Assembly (NCBI RefSeq): GCF_010994095.1
Contig: NZ_WJYO01000001.1
Coordinates: forward strand, 124,001 to 188,000
Direction: 5' to 3'
Source: Mumia xiangluensis
GTDB taxonomy: Bacteria > Actinomycetota > Actinomycetes > Propionibacteriales > Nocardioidaceae
Length of the DNA: 64,000 nt
Part shown: in pieces, positions 41,091 to 49,411 of the stretch
Layout of the letters: each line of letters begins with the position of its first letter
How positions within the stretch are numbered: position 1 is the stretch's first letter
Position numbers and translations under genes: made by a program
The notes under the pieces: model-generated
Told to the model about the DNA's origin: nothing
What the model saw: only the letters and a program-made list of their open reading frames with translations
Database searches by the model: none

Positions 41091-42278
41091 GTGAGCAAGC
41101 ACAGTCGACCGAGCGGGAGGCGCGTGTTCGGCGTCCTGCTGGCCTCGGTGTCGTTGGCGCTGATCGGAGCCTGCGGGGGCGACGACAGCGACTCGGGCAG
41201 TGACAGCGAGGCCCTGCAGGAGCTGGGCGAGAACGAAGGCCAGGTGTCGATCCTCACCTGGCCCGGCTACGTCGAGGACGGCAGCAACGACCCGGAGGTC
41301 GACTGGGTGACGCCCTTCGAGCAGGAGACCGGCTGCGAGGTGACGTCGAAGGTGTACGGCACCTCCGACGAGGCGTTCAACCTGGCCAAGACCGGCGAGT
41401 ACGACGTCATCGCGGCATCGGGCGACCTCTCGCTGCGGCTCGTCGCCGCCGACGAAGCCGCGCCCGTCAACACCGACCTGGTGTCCAACTACGACGGCAT
41501 CTTCGACTTCCTGAAGGACACGGAGTGGAACTCCGTGGACGGCGTGAACTACGGCATCCCTCACGGCTACGGCGCGAACCTGCTGATGTTCAACACCGAC
41601 GTCGTCCAGCCCGAGCCCACGTCCTGGTCGGCGGTGTTCGACGACGCCTCGAAGTACAAGGGCAAGGTGACGGCGTACGACTCGCCCATCTACATCGCCG
41701 ACGCCGCGCTGTACCTGATGAAGCACAACCCTGAGCTCGAGATCGAGAACCCGTACGCGCTCGACGAGGACCAGCTCGCCGCCGCGGTCGACCTGCTGAA
41801 GGCGCAGCGGGAGAACATCGGCGAGTACTGGTCGGACTACCTCAAGCAGATCTCGGCGTTCGAGACCGGCGACTCGGTGGTCGGCACGTCCTGGCAGGTG
41901 ATCGTGAACTCGCTCGACAGCGCCAACATCAAGGCGATCCTGCCCGAGGAGGGGTCGACCGCCTGGAACGACACCTGGATGCTCTCGTCGCAGGCCGAGA
42001 ACGTGAACTGCGCGTACGCCTGGATGGACTACATCGTGAGCCCCAAGGCGAACGCCACGGCGACCGAGTACTTCGGTGAGGCCCCGAACAGCGAGGCCGC
42101 CTGCGCGGAGACGGTGAACCCTGATCACTGCGAGATCTTCCACGCCGGCGACGAGGCGTTCTCCGAGCAGCTCTGGTACTGGCGGACGCCGATCGCCGAG
42201 TGCCTCGACGGTCGTACGGACGTCGAGTGCACCGACTACTCGCAGTGGACGGCAGCCTGGACCGAGATCAAGGGCTAG
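41091..42278 (+). CDS. potD: polyamine-type ABC transporter substrate-binding lipoprotein
   Basis: The 395-residue binding protein has a signal peptide with lipobox LIGAC (Cys about 25), then a Ser/Asp-rich linker. The fold shows the PotD/extracellular type 1 pattern: VSILTWPGYVEDG, FEQETGCEVTSKVYGTSDEA, YGIPHGYGANLLMFNTDVV and CAYAWMDYIVSPKANA. The pocket residues cannot be mapped with certainty, so a spermidine, putrescine or other cationic substrate is possible. Translation starts 34 bases after potA with AGAGGAGACC upstream. Confidence 0.9.
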   Translation: MSKHSRPSGRRVFGVLLASVSLALIGACGGDDSDSGSDSEALQELGENEGQVSILTWPGYVEDGSNDPEVDWVTPFEQETGCEVTSKVYGTSDEAFNLAKTGEYDVIAASGDLSLRLVAADEAAPVNTDLVSNYDGIFDFLKDTEWNSVDGVNYGIPHGYGANLLMFNTDVVQPEPTSWSAVFDDASKYKGKVTAYDSPIYIADAALYLMKHNPELEIENPYALDEDQLAAAVDLLKAQRENIGEYWSDYLKQISAFETGDSVVGTSWQVIVNSLDSANIKAILPEEGSTAWNDTWMLSSQAENVNCAYAWMDYIVSPKANATATEYFGEAPNSEAACAETVNPDHCEIFHAGDEAFSEQLWYWRTPIAECLDGRTDVECTDYSQWTAAWTEIKG

Positions 42279-42284
42279 CACCGG

Positions 42285-43187
42285 ATGACGGCCGAACCCC
42301 AGGAGATGGCCGCCTCCCGCACGCCGGGGGCGGCCATCTCCGCGTTCCTCAGCCGCAGGCCCTGGGTGCGCCTCACGGCGCTCCTCTCCGTGCCGCTGCT
42401 GTGGCTCGTGCTCGTGTACGTCGTGGCGCTCGCCGCGCTGCTCGTCACGGCGCTGTGGACGACCGACAGCTTCACGGGCGAGATCGACAAGACCTGGTCC
42501 CTCGACAACATCGAGACGGTGCTGACGACGGCGCTCTACCGGACGGTGACCCTGCGAACGCTCGGCCTCGCGGTGCTGGTCACCCTCATCGACGTCACGA
42601 TCGCCCTGCCGATCGCGTTCTTCATGGCGAAGGTCGCCTCACGCCGTACGCAGCGGATCCTGGTCGTCGCCGTCCTCACGCCGCTGTGGGCGAGCTATCT
42701 CGTGAAGGCGTACGCGTGGCGGTCGGTGCTCTCAGGGGGCGGGTTGTTCGAGTGGCTCGGGCAGCCGTTCGACGTCCAGTCGCCCGGCTACGGGATGACG
42801 GCGCTGGTGATCACCGAGGCGTACCTGTGGCTGCCGTTCGTCATCCTGCCGATCTACGCCGGCTTCGACCGGGTGCCCGACTCGCTGCTCGAGGCGTCGG
42901 GCGACCTCGGCGGCTCCGGCCCGCAGACGCTGCGGTGGGTCGTGATGCCGATGATCGTTCCGGCCGTCGTGGCCGGGGCGATCTTCAGCTTCTCGCTGAC
43001 CCTCGGCGACTACATCGCGGTGAACATCGTCGGCGGGACCAACCAGCTGCTCGGCAACCTCGTCTACACGAACGTCGGCGCGGCCAACAACCTCCCGCTC
43101 GCCGCCGCGATCGCGCTGATCCCGATCGCGATCATGATCGTCTTCCTCACCGCCGTACGCCGTACCGGCGCCCTCGAGAACCTCTAA
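42285..43187 (+). CDS. potB: polyamine-type ABC transporter permease PotB-like
   Basis: The 300-residue permease has six helices and the EAA loop LEASGDLGGSGPQTLRWVVM (about 204-223). The first helix (about 33-58) is followed by a long periplasmic loop as in PotB. It follows the binding-protein stop by 6 bases. Confidence 0.9.
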   Translation: MTAEPQEMAASRTPGAAISAFLSRRPWVRLTALLSVPLLWLVLVYVVALAALLVTALWTTDSFTGEIDKTWSLDNIETVLTTALYRTVTLRTLGLAVLVTLIDVTIALPIAFFMAKVASRRTQRILVVAVLTPLWASYLVKAYAWRSVLSGGGLFEWLGQPFDVQSPGYGMTALVITEAYLWLPFVILPIYAGFDRVPDSLLEASGDLGGSGPQTLRWVVMPMIVPAVVAGAIFSFSLTLGDYIAVNIVGGTNQLLGNLVYTNVGAANNLPLAAAIALIPIAIMIVFLTAVRRTGALENL

Positions 43188-43196
43188 GGAGCCGCG

Positions 43197-43997
43197 ATGA
43201 TCCTCAGCCGCCGTGTCCGGTGGGCGCTCGGGGCGCTGACCGTGCTCGTGCTCGCGTTCCTCTACCTGCCGCTGCTCGTGGTGGTCGTGAACTCGTTCAA
43301 CGCGAACCAGGCCATGACCTGGCCGCCGTCGGGGTTCACCCTGGAGTGGTGGGAGCGTGCCGCGAACAGCGAGGGCGCGCGCGACGCGGTCTGGACGAGC
43401 GTGCAGATCGCCCTCGTCGCCACAGCGATCGCCCTTCTGCTCGGGACGATGCTGTCGCTGGCACTGCAGCGCTACCGCTTCTTCGGGCGGTCCACCGTCA
43501 ACCTGCTGGTGATCCTGCCGATCGCCCTGCCCGGCATCATCACCGGCATCGCGCTCAACAACGCGTTCACCGGCATCCTCGACCTGAGGCTCACGGTCGG
43601 CACCGTGATCATCGCCCACGCGACGTTCTGCATCGTCACCGTCTTCAACAACGTGCAGGCCCGGCTGCGTCGGGTCGGCGGGAGCCTCGAGGAGGCGTCG
43701 GCCGACCTCGGCGCCGGCATGTGGACGACGTTCCGGCTCGTCACGTTCCCGCAGCTGCGCTCGGCGCTGCTCGCGGGCGGGCTGCTCGCGTTCGCGCTGA
43801 GCTTCGACGAGATCATCGTGACCACGTTCACCGCCGGCGCAGGGGTCACGACGCTGCCGATCTGGATCTTCAACAACATGTTCCGGCCCAACCAGGCGCC
43901 GGTGGTCAACGTCGTCGCCGTCGTGCTGATCATCGTCTCGATCGTCCCGATCTGGCTCGCGCAACGGCTGTCGGGCGATGCCGAAGGCAGGCCGTAG
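43197..43997 (+). CDS. potC: polyamine-type ABC transporter permease PotC-like
   Basis: The 266-residue inner-membrane permease has the EAA loop LEEASADLGAGMWTTFRLVT (about 163-182) and the PotC-type FSFDEIIVTTF-like block (ALSFDEIIVTTFTAGAGV). It ends the operon; the start has AAGGAGCCGCG upstream. After it, 43998-44084 holds short repeated words (CGGTCGCC, GAGTACG) and no gene. Confidence 0.9.
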   Translation: MILSRRVRWALGALTVLVLAFLYLPLLVVVVNSFNANQAMTWPPSGFTLEWWERAANSEGARDAVWTSVQIALVATAIALLLGTMLSLALQRYRFFGRSTVNLLVILPIALPGIITGIALNNAFTGILDLRLTVGTVIIAHATFCIVTVFNNVQARLRRVGGSLEEASADLGAGMWTTFRLVTFPQLRSALLAGGLLAFALSFDEIIVTTFTAGAGVTTLPIWIFNNMFRPNQAPVVNVVAVVLIIVSIVPIWLAQRLSGDAEGRP

Positions 43998-44084
43998 CCG
44001 GTCGCCGGCGGCTGAGTACGCCGGTCGCCAGGGTTGAGTACGAGCACCGGTCCGACGACCGGCCGGACTGGTGAGACTGAGCGC

Positions 44085-44591
44085 ATGACGATGACTCTCG
44101 GGAAGCGCGGTCTTGCCGCGCTCGCGCTCCTCGCCCTTGCCTCCCCCGCGCTCGCCGGCTGCATCGGGCCGGATGCGCCCATCGGCGGCTCCGCGGTCTC
44201 GCTCGACCCCTCCGGGCAGGTGACGTTCGTCGTCGCTCCCTGTGGCGAGGACGTCGCGGACATGACGTTGGTCGAGCTCGACGAGGACGACCCGGAGGCG
44301 GTGGACCCGACCGTGGGCGAGTGGGTCGCCGACTCGCCCGAGGACGCCACGGTCCTGACGCCCGCGGCACCGGCACGCGGCTGGACGGTCGAGCAGGACC
44401 CGGGCGCGCTGTCGCCGGATGCGGTGTACGACCTCAGCGCGGGCTACAGCGACGGCGAGAACGGCACCGGCCCGGCCACGTTCCGGCTGTCCGACGTCGA
44501 GGGGCTCGCCGCGGACCAGGTCGTCACCGGGAACCACGAGACCATGACGCGGGCGGCGTTCGAGGACTGGGCCTGCTCCGAGCCGGGCTGA
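44085..44591 (+). CDS. small secreted lipoprotein, unknown function
   Basis: The 168-residue lipoprotein has a signal peptide and lipobox LAGC (Cys about 26). The mature part is acidic, with one compact domain containing QVTFVVAPCGEDVADMTLVE and YDLSAGYSDGENGTGPATF. I do not recognise a family. The ATG at 44085 puts the basic residue pair just before the hydrophobic core; an upstream ATG in the same frame adds 17 polar residues. It converges on the sirtuin gene with 4 bases between. Confidence 0.6.
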   Translation: MTMTLGKRGLAALALLALASPALAGCIGPDAPIGGSAVSLDPSGQVTFVVAPCGEDVADMTLVELDEDDPEAVDPTVGEWVADSPEDATVLTPAAPARGWTVEQDPGALSPDAVYDLSAGYSDGENGTGPATFRLSDVEGLAADQVVTGNHETMTRAAFEDWACSEPG

Positions 44592-44595
44592 CCGG

Positions 44596-45411
44596 TCAGG
44601 CGACCAGCGCCTCCAGCACCTCGGTGCACCCAGCGTCGAGCTTGAGCGCCGCCAGCTCGTCACCGCGGGTCGTCCCGCGGTTCACGATCACCACCGGCGT
44701 ACCCGCCTTCGCCGCCTGCCGGACGAACCGCAGCCCCGACATCACGTGCAGGGACGACCCGACCACGAGCAGCGCGTCAGCGGCATCGACGAGGCCGCGG
44801 CAGTGCTCGACCCGGGGCTTCGGCACGTTCTCGCCGAAGAACACGACGTCCGGCTTCAGGAGCCCGCCGCACTCCAGGCACGGCGCCACTCGGAAGTCGG
44901 CCGTCTCCTCGAGCACCGCGTCGCCGTCGGGTGCGATCGCGTACGCGCCCTCGCCGTAGCCGGGGTTCAGGACGTCCAGCCGTTCGTGCAGCGCCGCCCG
45001 CGGCGTACGCGCTCCGCACGCGAGGCAGACGACGTCGGCGATCCGGCCGTGGAGCGCGACGAGCTCCTGCTGCCCGGCTGCCTCGTGCAGGCCGTCGACG
45101 TTCTGCGTGATCACCGCCGACACAGCACCCGATCGCTCGAGCGCGACGAGCGCGTGGTGACCGGCGTTCGGCTCGGCGCCGGTCATGTGGCGCCACCCGA
45201 CGTGCGCCCGCGCCCAGTACCGCTGGCGCGCCTGCGGGGTCGCCACGAACTCCTGGTACGTCATGGGTGACCGCGGCACGGACTCGGGTCCGCGGTAGTC
45301 CGGGATGCCCGAGTCGGTGCTGATCCCGGCTCCGGTGAGCACGACGACGCGGCGGCCGGCCAGCAGCGTACGGGCGTCCGCGACGGTCGGCAGCTCGGTG
45401 ACGGTTTCCAC
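44596..45411 (-). CDS. NAD-dependent protein deacylase, Sir2 family
   Basis: The 271-residue sirtuin has GAGISTDSGIPDYRG (about 27-41), VITQNVDGLHEAAG with the NAD-binding Asn/Asp, catalytic His in LHGRI (about 119), zinc-type cysteines in VCLACGA and PCLECGG, and VVFFGENVP and VVGSSLHVMSG. It would remove acyl groups from lysines using NAD. The length and two CxxC pairs match class II/III bacterial sirtuins. The start is GTG. A repeat array and the phosphate-locus control region lie upstream. Confidence 0.93.
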   Translation of the reverse strand: METVTELPTVADARTLLAGRRVVVLTGAGISTDSGIPDYRGPESVPRSPMTYQEFVATPQARQRYWARAHVGWRHMTGAEPNAGHHALVALERSGAVSAVITQNVDGLHEAAGQQELVALHGRIADVVCLACGARTPRAALHERLDVLNPGYGEGAYAIAPDGDAVLEETADFRVAPCLECGGLLKPDVVFFGENVPKPRVEHCRGLVDAADALLVVGSSLHVMSGLRFVRQAAKAGTPVVIVNRGTTRGDELAALKLDAGCTEVLEALVA

Positions 45412-45429
45412 CCTTCGAGGGTACGAGGT

Positions 45430-45512
45430 GGTTTCGACTCGCTGCGCTCGCTCAACCAGCGGGGAGGGCGCTGCGCTCGCTCAACCAGCGGGAAGGGCGC
45501 TCAACCAGCGGG
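45430..45512 (+). repeat. intergenic element with three copies of its terminal motif
   Basis: The 33-base element (45430-45462, same as at 7702 with one base different) is followed by two more copies of GCTCAACCAGCGG (starts 45450, 45479, 45499). It lies between the sirtuin start and the PHO-box-like site. Confidence 0.85.
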
Positions 45513-45530
45513 GGTCACCTGCCGTCCTGC

Positions 45531-45552
45531 GTTCGCCCGGCGTTCACGCAAC
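45531..45552 (+). promoter_or_regulatory. PHO-box-like direct repeat upstream of pstC
   Basis: GTTCGCCCGGC and GTTCACGCAAC are adjacent 11-base units with the GTTCAC-type start of actinobacterial PhoP sites. It ends 69 bases before the pstC ATG. A looser pair, GTTGAGTTCGT and TGTTGACGTT, follows at 45579-45600. Confidence 0.6.
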
Positions 45553-45621
45553 CCACGCCCCGCGGTTGCGCAGGTCTCGTTGAGTTCGTCTGTTGACGTT
45601 CCCCGGCATCACGGAGCCCGC

Positions 45622-46641
45622 ATGACCCCGACCACCACGCTGCGCACGGAGCTGCCGTCGCTCGACGCCGACGAACCCCGCCAGCTGGCGGGACGCACGT
45701 CGGGCAGCGACCTCGTCTTCCGCATCGTCGCCCGGTCGTTCGGCGGGATGGTCCTGCTGATCACCGGAGGGATCGGGTTCTTCCTCGCGCTCCAGGCCGT
45801 GCCGACCCTGCAGCGCTACGGGACGTCGTTCTTCACCGAGACGCAGTGGCAGCCCGAGGCGGACGTCCTCGGCATCGGCGCAGTCCTGGTCGGCACGGTC
45901 TCGGTCGCCGGTGTCGCGCTGGTCATCGCTTTCCCGCTGGCCCTGCTGACCGCGCTCTACATCAGCGAGTACGCGCCCCCGCGCCTGCGCCCGACGCTCG
46001 TCTCGTGCGTGGACCTGATGGCGGCCGTGCCGAGCATCATCTACGGGCTGTGGGGGTTCTTCCTGCTGCAGCCGCACGCGAGCGCCGTCGCGCACTGGCT
46101 CCACCAGCACCTCGGCTTCATCCCGTTCTTCGCCGTCGACGCCGACGCCGACGCTGCGGTCTGGGAGCAGACGCGCTACACGGCGTCCGCGTTCGTGGCC
46201 GGCATCGCCGTCGCGATGATGGTGCTCCCGATGACCTGCGCCGTGATGCGGCAGGTGTTCTCGCAGGCACCGGCCGGCGAACGGGAGGCGGCGCTCGCGC
46301 TCGGCAGCACCCGCTGGGGGATGATCCGCAGCGTCGTCCTGCCGTACGGTCGCGGCGGCATCATCGGTGGCACGATGCTCGGCCTGGGCCGCGCTCTCGG
46401 TGAGACCATCGCCGTCCTGCTGATCATCTCGCCCGCCTTCGACCTGAAACCGCGTGTCCTCGAGATCGGCACCAACACGGTGTCGGCGCTCATCGCCGGG
46501 CGCTTCGGCGAGGCGAGCGAGGCCCAGCTCTCCGCCCTTCTGACCGCCGGGTTCGTGCTGTTCGTCATCACGCTCGTCGTCAACACCTTCGCCGCGATGA
46601 TCGTCTCGCGCAGTCGCTCAGGGATCGGGACGGACGCCTGA
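45622..46641 (+). CDS. pstC: phosphate ABC transporter permease PstC
   Basis: The 339-residue permease has six main helices and the PstC-type EAA block EREAALALGSTRWGMIRSVV (about 220-239), followed by GRGGIIGGTMLGLGRALGET. The ATG at 45622 has GGAG 9 bases upstream; an upstream in-frame start would fall on the promoter. The stop overlaps the pstA start (TGATG). With pstA, pstB and two PstS proteins in the locus this is a high-affinity phosphate importer. Confidence 0.94.
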   Translation: MTPTTTLRTELPSLDADEPRQLAGRTSGSDLVFRIVARSFGGMVLLITGGIGFFLALQAVPTLQRYGTSFFTETQWQPEADVLGIGAVLVGTVSVAGVALVIAFPLALLTALYISEYAPPRLRPTLVSCVDLMAAVPSIIYGLWGFFLLQPHASAVAHWLHQHLGFIPFFAVDADADAAVWEQTRYTASAFVAGIAVAMMVLPMTCAVMRQVFSQAPAGEREAALALGSTRWGMIRSVVLPYGRGGIIGGTMLGLGRALGETIAVLLIISPAFDLKPRVLEIGTNTVSALIAGRFGEASEAQLSALLTAGFVLFVITLVVNTFAAMIVSRSRSGIGTDA

Positions 46642-47804
46642 TGTCGACGCTCACGACACCGCCGCCCGGTGGCACCCACCGCAGCGAGACGTCGACCGCC
46701 GAGGACGCACCCCGTACGTTCCTGCGCGCCGAGCTGCCCCAGGCCCACCGCGACGCCGTGCCGGAGGAGCGCCGCCTGCTGACCTCGATCCGTCCGGACG
46801 ACCGGCTCGCGATCGCCGGCAGCTGGATCGCCGCCGCGTGCCTGGCGTGGGTCATCTGCCGTCGCCTGATGCCGTGGGACGGTGTCCTGCCGTTCGTCGT
46901 GGTGATGCTCGTCTGCGCCCTGATCCTCATCGCGCTCACGACCGCCCTCACCGGCACGCGCGCGGAGGTCGGCGACCGTGTCGCGTCCGCGCTCGTGCAC
47001 GCGGGCGCCCTCACGGTCGGCATCGCGCTCGTGAGCACGATCGTGTTCGTCTTCGCCCGTGGCGCCGAGGCGCTGCCGCACCTCAACCTCTTCACCGAGG
47101 ACATGTCCGGTGTCGGGCCGCGCGACCCGTTCACGCGGGGCGGCGTCCTGCACGCGATCCTCGGCACGCTGATCCAGGTCGCGATCGCCGTCGTCATCAC
47201 CGTGCCGCTCGGGATCGGCGCTGCGGTCTTCATGACCGAGGTGGGCGGCCCCTTCGCACGGGTGGTGCGTACGGTCGTCGAGGCGATGACCGCGCTGCCG
47301 TCGATCGTCGCGGGCCTGTTCATCTACACGACGCTGATCGTCACCCTCGGGGTGGCACGGTCGGGCATCGCGGCCGCGCTCGCCCTGTCGGTGATGATGC
47401 TGCCGATCATCGCGCGGGCGGCCGACGTGGTGCTCCGGATCGTCCCGGGCGGACTGCGCGAGGCGAGTCTCGCGCTCGGCTCCTCACGGTGGCGCACGGT
47501 GTGGCACGTCGTGCTGCCGACCGCTCGTCCCGGTCTCGCGACCGCGCTGATCCTCGGTGTCGCCCGCGGCATCGGCGAGACGTCCCCGGTCCTGCTCACG
47601 TCCGGCGCGGCGTCGTTCGTCGTGGTCGACCCGACCGACGGCGTCATGAACTCGCTGCCGCTGTTCATCTTCTCCACCGTCCGCAGCGGCGAGCCGATCT
47701 ACATCCAGCGTGCGTTCGCCGCGGCCGCCGTCCTGATGGCGCTCGTCCTGATCCTGTTCGTCGTCGCGCGACTCCTGGCGCGCCCCAGAAAGGGAACCCG
47801 ATGA
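46641..47804 (+). CDS. pstA: phosphate ABC transporter permease PstA
   Basis: The 387-residue permease has an extra N-terminal segment (about 1-50 polar, then two helices about 57-96) before the usual six-helix PstA core. The EAA block is LREASLALGSSRWRTVWHVV (about 272-291), followed by PGLATALILGVARGIGET. The start codon shares a base with the pstC stop, and its stop overlaps the next start as ATGA, so pstC, pstA and the next genes are translated in series. Confidence 0.94.
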   Translation: MSTLTTPPPGGTHRSETSTAEDAPRTFLRAELPQAHRDAVPEERRLLTSIRPDDRLAIAGSWIAAACLAWVICRRLMPWDGVLPFVVVMLVCALILIALTTALTGTRAEVGDRVASALVHAGALTVGIALVSTIVFVFARGAEALPHLNLFTEDMSGVGPRDPFTRGGVLHAILGTLIQVAIAVVITVPLGIGAAVFMTEVGGPFARVVRTVVEAMTALPSIVAGLFIYTTLIVTLGVARSGIAAALALSVMMLPIIARAADVVLRIVPGGLREASLALGSSRWRTVWHVVLPTARPGLATALILGVARGIGETSPVLLTSGAASFVVVDPTDGVMNSLPLFIFSTVRSGEPIYIQRAFAAAAVLMALVLILFVVARLLARPRKGTR

Positions 47805-49411
47805 CCCCCGCCCTCCGCCGGCTCCACCTCCGTACGTGGGTGGTGGTGCTCGCCGCGCTCCTGACGGCGTTCACGCTCGTCCTCCGTACGGCCTCGCCCG
47901 CCCAGGCGGCGTACGCCCAGATCGAAGGCTCGGGGTCGACCTGGAGCGAGCTGATCGTGCGGCAGTGGATCGCCGACGTCGACGCCATGGGCATGAAGGT
48001 GACCTACAGCAGCGGCGGCTCGTCGCAGGGCCGCAAGAACTTCGCGCAGAACGTCACCGACTTCGGCATCAGCGAGATCCCGTACCAGGGTGTCGACGAG
48101 TACGGCGCCGCCGACACCGCGGGCAAGCGCGCGTTCGCGTACCTGCCGATCGTCGCCGGCGGCACTGCCTTCACCTACCAGGTGAGGGTCGGCGGCAAGC
48201 TGGTGAAGAACCTGCGCCTCTCCGGCGACACGATCGCCAAGATCTTCACCAACAAGATCACCGACTGGTCCGACGCAGCGATCACGAAGGACAACAACGG
48301 CCGCAAGCTCCCCTCGTTGCGGATCATCCCGGTGGTGCGCTCCGACGGCTCGGGCACGACGGCCCAGTTCACGACGTGGCTGGACAAGGAGCACCCGAAG
48401 GTGTGGCGCCCGTTCTTCGGCCGGTCGGGCCTGACCTCGTACTTCCCGCGCAAGGGCACCGCGATCGCGGCGTCCGGGTCGGACCAGGTGATGAACACGA
48501 TCTCCGGCGACGCGGGCAACGGCACGATCGGGTACGTCGAGTACTCGTACCCCGTGAGCAAGAAGTTCCCGGTGGTCAAGGTGCTCAACAAGGCCGGCTA
48601 CTTCGTGGAGCCGACCGAGCACAACGTCGCCGTTGCGTTGACGAAGGCGCGGATCAACGAGAACAAGAGCTCGCCGCTCTACCTGACGCAGATCCTCGAC
48701 GGCGTCTACCGAGCGACCGACAAGCGGGCGTACCCGCTGTCGTCGTACTCCTACATGCTCTTGCCGACCGGGGCGAAGGACCAGCGCATGACCACGGCGA
48801 AACGGCAGACCCTGGTCGACTTCATGTTCTACTCGCTGTGCGAAGGGCAGAGCAAGGCAGGCCCGTACGGCTACTCGCCGCTCCCGCTGAACCTCGTCCA
48901 GGCCGGGTTCGCCCAGCTGGCGAAGCTGGGCACCGCCGACAAGGGCGTCAACGTGAAGAACCGCGACGCACGCCGCTGCAACAACCCGACGTTCGTCAAG
49001 GGCGACCTCTCGCGCAACCACCTCGCCGAGATCGCGCCGCAGCCCGCCGCCTGCGACAAGGTGGGCGCCGGACCGTGCGGCACCGCGCCGGCGGCGGACA
49101 CCGGGGCGACCGACAAGCCGAAGGCCGGCGCGCAGCCGACGGCCGCCGCCGCGCCGGGCGCTGCCGCTCCGTCCGCGGGGGCGGCGCCGCAGGTCGCTGC
49201 GAGCACCGACCCCGAGACCGGACAACCCGTGGCGGCGGCTGCGGTCGTCGACCCGGAGTCGATCGCCGGTGTTCCGACCGAGCTGACGTCGAGCGCCCTG
49301 GGCGACCGCAAGGAGTGGTTCGGCGCGATCGCGATGCTCGAGCTGCTGCTCATCGTCACCGTCCCGGGCGCGCTGGCGCTCTACTTCCGCCGGCGGGGGG
49401 CAGCACGATGA
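47801..49411 (+). CDS. membrane-anchored PstS-like phosphate-binding protein
   Basis: The 536-residue protein has a signal peptide (about 1-36, ending PAQA), a PstS-type domain with GSGSTWSELIVRQWI and the phosphate loop SDGSGT (181-186), then a Pro/Ala/Lys-rich spacer (about 430-480) and a C-terminal helix (about 507-528, IAMLELLLIVTVPGALALYF) with RRRGAAR facing the cytoplasm. It is not a lipoprotein, since no lipobox Cys follows the signal helix. It is therefore a wall-spanning binding protein held by its C-terminus. It is coupled to pstA and the next gene by ATGA overlaps. Confidence 0.88.
   Translation: MTPALRRLHLRTWVVVLAALLTAFTLVLRTASPAQAAYAQIEGSGSTWSELIVRQWIADVDAMGMKVTYSSGGSSQGRKNFAQNVTDFGISEIPYQGVDEYGAADTAGKRAFAYLPIVAGGTAFTYQVRVGGKLVKNLRLSGDTIAKIFTNKITDWSDAAITKDNNGRKLPSLRIIPVVRSDGSGTTAQFTTWLDKEHPKVWRPFFGRSGLTSYFPRKGTAIAASGSDQVMNTISGDAGNGTIGYVEYSYPVSKKFPVVKVLNKAGYFVEPTEHNVAVALTKARINENKSSPLYLTQILDGVYRATDKRAYPLSSYSYMLLPTGAKDQRMTTAKRQTLVDFMFYSLCEGQSKAGPYGYSPLPLNLVQAGFAQLAKLGTADKGVNVKNRDARRCNNPTFVKGDLSRNHLAEIAPQPAACDKVGAGPCGTAPAADTGATDKPKAGAQPTAAAAPGAAAPSAGAAPQVAASTDPETGQPVAAAAVVDPESIAGVPTELTSSALGDRKEWFGAIAMLELLLIVTVPGALALYFRRRGAAR

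Noticed and set aside
47836-49407. In-frame open extension upstream of the large PstS-related gene.
   Set aside because: It overlaps the PstS-like gene in another frame; the ATGA overlap and the signal helix right after 49408 fix the start.
47801-49411. Classical PstS lipoprotein.
   Set aside because: No Cys follows the signal helix; the end is PAQA with a normal signal-peptidase site, and a C-terminal helix provides the anchor.
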